Assembly (NCBI RefSeq): GCF_000350485.1 | Contig: NZ_AORV01000016.1 | Location: 29,344-93,343 of the forward strand | Reading direction: 5' to 3' | Length of the DNA: 64,000 bases | Source of the DNA: Ruminiclostridium cellobioparum subsp. termitidis CT1112 | GTDB taxonomy: Bacteria; Bacillota; Clostridia; Acetivibrionales; DSM-1351 | Shown here: in pieces, positions 11,293 to 20,200 of the stretch | Position numbering within the stretch: the first letter of the stretch is position 1 | Layout of the letters: every line of letters starts with the position of its first letter | The notes under the pieces: model-generated | Database searches by the model: none | The model's input: the letters and a program-made list of their open reading frames with translations, nothing else | What the model was told of the DNA's origin: nothing | Program-made: the position numbers and the translations under genes

Positions 11293-14200
11293 CTTCTACT
11301 CTCCTTTGACTGGATTTTTCTCCGGTTTAATGCTTCGTTCTTCTTCTCGGCACGATTTCTTGTGTGTTCAAAGGTCTGCTGATTTTTCTCGGGGCTGAGG
11401 AGCCTGGACATAAGGCTGATTGTGGGGGCTTCGAAAATACTGACTGTAGGAAGTTCCTTACCCAAAACTTTTTTAAGTTCGGACACTACCTGAATACCTG
11501 TCAGAGAAGTCCCTCCAAGCTCGAAGAAGTTATCATTGATACCTATCTGATCTATTCCGAGCACCTTCTGCCAAACACTGCCGATGGTCTGTTCCAATTC
11601 ATTTCCCGGTGCAATAAATGCACTGTTGATACTAGGCCGGGCGTGAACAGGCTGGCTTATCTCAATCGAAGCTATTTCACCGGCAATTGTATCTCTGTTG
11701 AATGAATTAATACTTTCAATAACAGAGGTCAGGTCTCTTGTTGATATTACTACATTTGGCACCGTACAGCCTGAAAGTACTCTTTCAAATGCCGCTATAG
11801 CTTCTTTTGACGATAAACCTCCATCCAGCGGCCACTGTGCTTTCTCCGACAACCTTCCGTAAAGCGGATTGGCAGCGGCTATTAACCCCTCACTTTCTAT
11901 TTCTTCTAGCTTGCCTTCTGCAAAAGAGTTATTCAGAGAAGCAGTAAGCTCCTGATTGACTCTTTTCATGGTAAATCCGGCAATATCAACAAGTACTGTG
12001 CCGTTTTCATCAATTATGGATATATCACAGGTTATGGTATCCTTTTGGCTTTTTGGTCCTTTATCCTTAAACCTCACATATCCGTACATTCTGGCAGCCA
12101 TACTATCGTTAACAGTCAGCCTTTCATAGGCCAGAGGCAGATAATTCCCATCACCTGCAAAACGCTGAACAAAGCCTGTTGCTACATCCATTACAGCAGG
12201 ATGCAGTTTCATATGCTCCATATCGCCCAGGAACTCATGAGAAAGCTCCAGCACCGTTAAGGCTTCGTTTTCACCGAAGTATATCTTTTTAAGATTATTC
12301 CACCTTGGACCGGTGCCCACAAACCTTTCAGCTTCTCCGACAATATCATTTTTATTGACTTCCATTTCCTTTATATTGCAGCGTGAAATAAGACTATCAA
12401 TGTCGTACTGCTTTAAAGGCTGTTCCTCGCAGCTTCTTATCTTTCCTGCGGCATGCGGCTGCCACGACATTGTTTTTCCGTCCCGGGAAACAAGTCTGCT
12501 CATTACTTTAAACTCAAAAGCTTCACCTTTCTCATCAAGTATGGTAAGAGCTTCCCTTGTCTCATCCATATTAACAACAAGAGGTGCCATGAATGCAGTT
12601 TCGGAAATTTCAATGCCTTTGCCGACTGCATGTTTTTCAAAGGCAGCTCTTACCATTTCAAGATAGGTGGTACCCGGTACCGTCGGCTTGCCTGCAATGG
12701 TATGCTCCGATAATACCCAATGTTTTTCAACCTGGAATGAAGTGGAATAAACATCCCTGTTAAGTGTTTCAACTATACATTTGTCCAGAAGAGGATGATG
12801 AACCGGTGTAGTACTCAAAGAGCCGCCTTTCTGGTGATCATTTGTTCCTCCGGCCTGAGCAGCCATCCCCACATCTTTCCATCGGTCCCAACAGATCGAT
12901 ATATATCTGGTTCCTTTTCTTGCGGCTTTATTTACTGCAAATGCATCAAGAAAAGCATTCGCTGCAGTGTAATCAATTTGTCCGAAACCTCCTATAACAG
13001 AATTTATAGATGAACAGAGCACAAACAAATCAAGCTTGGTATTTTCCAGCGCTGAAGCAAGTGCGGTTAAACCCTGCACTTTTGGGAGCAAAACCCTTCC
13101 TGCAGCTTCCCGGGTTTTCAGCTGAATAATTCCGCCGCCCGGCAAACCAGCTCCATGAATAACTCCATTTAAATCACCATAGGTTTTTACTGCAAAGTCA
13201 ACACAAGCTTTCATTTCTTCGGCGTTTGAAACATCGGCCGAAAGCACCGAAACCTTTCCGCCCAGCTCTTCAATCTCCTTGATTTTATTAATTTTGAGAC
13301 TTGTTTCATCCTGCACATCATGCCCCGAAATCCATTGTCCCCATTCTTCTCTTTCAGGAAATACCGAACGGCCTATCAGTATAAGTCTGGCTTTCACTCT
13401 TTCAGCCAGATAACCGGCAAGCTCCAATCCAACTCCGCCAAGGCCGCCTGTTATGAGATACACTCCTTTTTCCCGCAAATTTTGAGGAATTCCGGTGCTC
13501 TCACCAATTTTAGCTGTTTCGTAGCTCTGAACCCAACGTTCGGCTCCACGGTAGGCAACTATTTCATTCTGGGGTTTTGACAACAGTTCGGCAATAATTT
13601 GTTCAGCCGCATCCTCCCGCCAACTGCAATCTGTACATGCCGTACCTATATCTATGCATCTGCAGGATACCCCCGGATATTCCTGCGGTATTACCTTCAG
13701 AGGACCTTTAAGAGCGGCCATGACAGGATAGATAATATCCCTGTTCTCAACTTTTTCCATACCGTTTGTAATAACCTCTATTCTGATAGGATTTCCGGCA
13801 GGGTATTTTCCCGCCGCCTGTGCAATATACATTAGACTGTAGAAGCCTGCATTCAAGCCCTCGTCAAGAGCACCCATAGGTACAACTTCTTCAGTAAGGC
13901 TCCAGAAATGAGCTATTGCACCGGGAAGCAGATTTTCTTTTTCCAGTTCTTCAAAGAGACTTGTGTAATCCTTCTTTTCCAGAGGATTCACTGTGTACTG
14001 TGAAGCTGATACTTTATCGAATTTATTGCCTCTTGCAACCGAGATGACATTTATATTTTTATTAATCAAAAGTGACGCAGTCTCAACGCCTAATCCCCAA
14101 GAGTCCGTGAAAATCAGCCAATTTTCAGTAGTTCTTTCAGCTTGTTCAAGTACCGGCGGCATTGTCTTTTTCCAGGACGGAATGTAGAACCAGTCGGCCA

Positions 14201-17200
14201 TATCATTGATTTTATTCAAAGTCCTGTTGTTTTTATCGGGTTTATTTTTATTAACTTCAATATAATAGCGCTGTCGCTCAAATGGATATGCAGGCAGTGG
14301 AATTCTGTATCTTCTTTCGTTTGAGTAATAGTTTTTCCAGTCAATTTCAACTCCTGCCAGCCAGATTCTTCCTACGGCATTCAGAAAGTATTCTTCATCG
14401 GCCCGGTTCTCCCTGGGATGGCGTATTGAGGAAAGTATCGCATGTGTATTTCCTGAACCGGGCTGCTGCCTTGCCAGAGTGCAAAGGGTTTGTCCGGGGC
14501 CGGCCTCCAGCAATATTCCATCCGGCTGCTGCAAGAGCTTTCTTATGCCGTCAGCAAAGCGCACAGTACCGCGTAAATGACCTGCCCAGTATTCAGGATC
14601 AACAGCATCGCTATCTGATATCCAATCACCTTTCAGATTTGAAATGAACGGAATTTCAGGTGAATTCATTTTTATCCGGGAAACTATTTGTCTGAATTCA
14701 TCCAAAACCGGCTCCATCATGACTGAATGGAATGCATGGGATGTATGCAGGCGCTTACAGGCTGTATCAAGTTGAGCAAGCTGCTGCTCAAGTTCATTAA
14801 TACTCTCATGGGTCCCGGATACCACACATAATGAAGGGCTGTTGACTGCAGCAATAGAAAGCCCTTCCCTCAAATATTGAATTACCTTTTCTTCCGGCAG
14901 TGGCACTGCCAGCATTGAACCCGGAGCCGCAGACTGCATCAGTCTCCCTCTGGCTGCCACCAGCTTGAGTGCATCCTCCAGTGAAAAAACCCCTGCAATG
15001 CACGCTGCAACATATTCTCCTATACTGTGGCCTATCATTGAAGCCGGATATATTCCAAGCGACATGAAAAGCGCTGCTGCAGCGTACTCAATTACAAACA
15101 GAACCGGTTGGGTTATAGCTGTTTGCTGAAGTTTTTCCCCATGAATTCCAGTATCGGCTTCTTCCGGATAAATCAATTCCAAAAGATCAAAGCCAAGAAT
15201 AGGTTTTAAAATTATACAGCATCTGTCAACTGTTTCCTTGAAGACAGGTTCGCTTTGATATAATCCATGTGCCATATTGACATACTGGGCACCCTGGCCC
15301 GGAAACATAAAGGTAATTGCCGGATTCCTGACGCTTGAATTTCCATTAATCACTCTTTGAGGGTCAAGCGCTTCCAAAACAGCAGCTGCATCCTCCGTAT
15401 CACGGCAAACGGCAAACCTTCTACACTGCATTGACTTTCGTCCTGTCTGGAGAGTGAAAGCAGCATCTGCCAGTTCAACCTCTGCATTCTTTTTTAAATA
15501 ATTGGAAAGGTTCAAGGAAGCAGTCTCCAATGCGGTTTCGGTTCTGGCAGAAAGCATAAGAAGTTTCCAGGGCCTGACTTCTCCGGATTTTATAATATCA
15601 GGACCCTCCTCCAGTATAATGTGTGCATTGGTTCCGCCAATACCAAAGGAACTGACACCTGCCCTGCGCGGGTTGCCGGTTTCGCTTGCAGTCCAGTCCG
15701 ACAGCCTGTCATTTATACAAAATGGACTGTCTTCCAAACCCAGCTGTGGATTTGGTGATTTAAAATTCAAACTCGGAGGTATGGCTTTATGCTTCAAGGC
15801 CAGAGTTGTTTTGATAATTCCCGCCACTCCGGCAGCTGTATCAAGATGACCGATATTCGTTTTGACCGAACCTACCCTGCATTGCTGCTTAAGCTTTACA
15901 TCTCTGTAAGCTTCTTTTAAAGCTGAGATTTCAATGGGATCTCCCAGAGGCGTACCGGTACCATGTGCCTCAATATATCCTATGGTATCGGCAGTTACAC
16001 CCGCGTTTATTAATGCCTCGGCAATAACCTCCGACTGGCCGACCACACTTGGCGCGGTATACCCTATTTTCGAGGAACCGTCATTATTAATGGCCGTTCC
16101 TTTAATGACTGCATGAATATAATCGCCATCCGAGATTGCAGCCTCCAGACGCTTCAATACTACAATGCCAACTCCGTTGCCAAACACCGTCCCCTGTGCT
16201 TCTGCGTCAAATGCTCTGCAGTGCCCGTCCGGTGACGGAATGCCTCCCTTTTGGTATATATAGCCCTCGGTCTGCGGCGTCTTTACTGAAACACCGCCGG
16301 CCAGCACCATATCGCATTCTCCGCTTATGAGGCTTTGCTTCGCCAGGTGGATGGCAACCAGTGAACTTGAACAGGCGGTTTGCACATTTATGCTTGGCCC
16401 CTTCAGGTTAAGCTTGTAGGAAACTCTTGTGGGAACAAAATCCTTATCATTGCCAATAAAGGTCTGATAAGTACCCAGTGAGTCAATAAGTCCGTTTTCC
16501 GAATACAAGTTCAGTAAATAGTGGTTAAGTCCCACCCCGGCGTACACTCCTATTTTTCCTTCAAAACGGTCTGGGTTGTAGCCGGCATTTTCAAGTGCCT
16601 CCCATGCACATTCCAGGAACAGCCGGTGCTGTGGATCAAGGATTTCTGCTTCCCTGGGACTGAAGCCAAAGAATGCGGCATCAAAGTATTCGGCCTTATC
16701 AAGTATAGCTCTTGCCTTTACATAATCGGGATTATTCAGTAAAGCTGCATCAACCTCTGCTTTACTAAGCTCTTCATCATTAAAGAAGGATACGGCTTCG
16801 ACTCCCTTTGACAGGTTGTCCCAAAATTCCTCCACATCTTTTGCCCCCGGAAATCTTCCCGACATACCGACAATGGCGATGTCCTCCTTTTTAGTTCCAT
16901 AGGAAAGCTTGATCTTTGAATTATTTGAATCCTTTTTATCCTGTTTTCCATCAGTGTCCAAAAATCCTGCCAATGACTGAACTGTTGGATATTTGAACAT
17001 GTCAACCATTGTTATCTCCTTGTTGACTTGTTTCTTAAGGAGATTATAAACCCTTGACAGGAGCAGGGAATGGCCTCCGATATCAAAGAAGTTATCTTCA
17101 GTTCCGATATTTTCTATGTGAAGTACTTCCCTCCAGATTTCAACAATCATTTTTTCAATGCTGCTCCGCGGATTAGTATTTCTTTTTTCAACGTTATCTG

Positions 17201-20200
17201 CTACAACAGCTGTAACAGCACCTGCTAAAGCTTCGGGCACCGGAAGTGACAGCCGGTCTACCTTCCCGTTGGGAGTTAAGGGCAAAGCAGTCATTTTGAC
17301 AAAGGCAGACGGAATCATATACGAGGGAAGGTCCTGTTTCAACAGGTTTCTGAGTTCAATATCAGCCGGTACCGTCTCATTCCCGCAGGTGTAATAGGCT
17401 ATAAGCTGCCTGTCACCTCTATTTACCTCTTTTGCTGCCACCACTGCTTCATGTATATCAGGATGTCTTGCCAACAACGCTTCAATTTCGCCCAGTTCTA
17501 TGCGGAAACCTCTGATTTTAACCTGATTGTCGACTCTTCCTAATGCTTCAATGTTTCCATCAGGCAAATACCGTCCTAAATCGCCTGTACGGTACATTTT
17601 ATAATTCCGGCCGTTTTTGAAAGGATTATCAACGAATCTTTCAGAGGTCAGTTCGGGTCTGTTCAAATATCCATCGGCCAGTCCATGGCCTCCGATGTAG
17701 ATTTCACCGGTAACACCAATGGGCACGGGTTCCATATTGCTGTCCAGGATATATATTTGAGTATTTAAAATGGGGCGTCCGATTGATATTTGCCCTCTAC
17801 CTGATTTTACATTCATTATTGTGGACCAGATTGTAGTCTCTGTCGGGCCGTACATATTCCAAAGACATCCGCATCTTTTCAGCAGTTGATCTGCAAGCTC
17901 CCTTGGCATTGCCTCGCCCCCGCACAGAATCTTTAGTTTACCATTGCCATTCCATCCGGCATCAATAAGCATTCTCCATGTTGCAGGGGTAGCCTGCATA
18001 ACAGTAATATTATTCCTGCTGATTTCGCTGATCAGTTCATCGGCATCATATACTGCCTCTTTGCTTGCAATAACCAGACCTGCCCCAGCAGACAGCGGTA
18101 AATACAGCTCCAAACCGGCAATATCAAAGGATAAGGTAGTTACTGAGAGTAAATTATCCCCTTGTGTCAGTCCGGGTTCCTTCTGCATGGAAATAATGAA
18201 ATTCACCAGTGCTCTGTGTGATATCTGTACACCTTTGGGCTTGCCTGTCGAGCCCGAAGTGTAAATAACATATGCGGCATTATCCTGCGATACATCATTT
18301 TCGGGATTCTCTGAGTTCTCATCTGATACTTGTACACATAAAGCATCAAGGTCAGTAATTTTCACAGGAATGTCCGATGCAAAGGCAGAAAGGTCACTAC
18401 CTGTCAATAACAATGGCAGCTTTGAATCCTGAACCATATAAGCCAGCCGCTCAGCCGGATATGACGGATCCAACGGTACATAGGTTCCTCCGGCCTTAAG
18501 TATGGCCAATAGTCCCATAAGCATATTTAACGACCTGTTTATGCAAAGCCCCACTAATGTACCCGGACCAACCCCCTGTTTTCTTAAATAATGTGCCAGC
18601 TGGTTGGATTTTTTATTCAACTCCAGATATGTAAGCCTTTCATTCTTAAAAGTTACTGCAGTTTTATCGGGAGTCTTTCTCACCTGTTCTTCAATCATCT
18701 GATGAATGCAGGATTGCGGATAGTCACCTTCAGTTTTATTCCAGTCTGTAAGAACCTTTTCCCGTTCCTTTTCATTGATTATCTGCAATTTTGAAACAAC
18801 TTTATCCGGATTGTTTGAAATATCCATAATCAGAACTTCAAAGTTCCCTGCAATTCTCTCCACTGTTGAAGGGTAGAACAAATCCGAGTTATATTCCAAT
18901 GTAGCCGCCAGACCATCCTCTGTTTCAGCAAAAGCTGCAGTCAAATCAAACTGGGAGGTTTTTTGACTGATTTCCGCAGATCTGAGCGTAAGATCCCCCA
19001 GCTGCATCTGTACATCAGGCATTCCAAGAGCAAATGGGGTAAGTCCTTTATCATTAAGTACATGTGCCTTCTGCAGCACAAACATAGCCTGAAATACAGG
19101 AGAATAGGCGGTTTCTCTTTGCGGTTGAAGCCTTTCCACCAGCGTAGGGAACGGAAAACGCTGATTACTGAATGCTTCCAATACCGTTTTCCGTGTTGCT
19201 GAGAGAAATTCTGAAAACTTTTGATTATCAGCATATTCAGATTTAAGAACTACCGGATTTATAAAATATCCGACTACCTCCGAGAAGGCAGCATCCTCTC
19301 TTCCTGACGTGGGTGATCCGACCAAAACCTGGTGTTGGCCTGAATAGCGGTGCAGCAGTATCTCATATGCAGCAAGCAGAACCATGTAAAGTGTGGCACC
19401 GTTCCTTTTGGCAATTTCTTTAAGTTTTCCGGCAATTTCATTGTTGATTTTAAATGATATGGTTTGTCCCTTATAGGTTTGTACCGGCGGCCTCTGTTTG
19501 TCGGTTGGAAGATTTAGTACGGGCAGCTCCCCACCAAGCTGATTTTTCCAGTATTTCCATAAACGTTTTCCCTCTTCTCCCTGTAGGATTTTTTCCTGTT
19601 GTTCCACAAATTCAAAATAGTCGTATTTAATTGGAGCAAGTTCAGTCTTAACACCGCTTTTTTCCTCATTGTAAAATACCGCCATATCGTTTAATATTAT
19701 TGATAACGACCAGAAATCAGTAATTATATGATGAACAGATATGAGCATCAAATGCCTGTTTTCTGAAGCTGTAAATAAACATACTTTGAAAAGCGGGCCT
19801 TTTTCGAGATCAAAAGGTTTGTTGGATTCCTCGAATATTCTTTTTTCCAAATAATCCTGATTCCAAGCCGAAGCATCCTCAACCCTAAATAAATTTCCCG
19901 GTATGTCATAGATATGTTGAACCGGTTCACCGTCCCTATCATGGAAGGTGGTTCTTAAAATGGAATGGCGTTCTGCCAATCTGTTGAAAGTCCTCTCAAG
20001 CGCATGAACATCAAGACCTGTATCAATCCATACCGCTCTTGTTATATTGTAAACTATATTATCCGGCTGCACCTGCTGCAAGAACCAAAGAGCTTTTTGC
20101 CCTCTTGACAGCGGCCTTTCAATAAACCTGTTCTGTTTGGGAATGACATTGACATTCCCAACGTTAGAAGCTGTATCTCCAGGAAGTTCCAATGCTGCTT

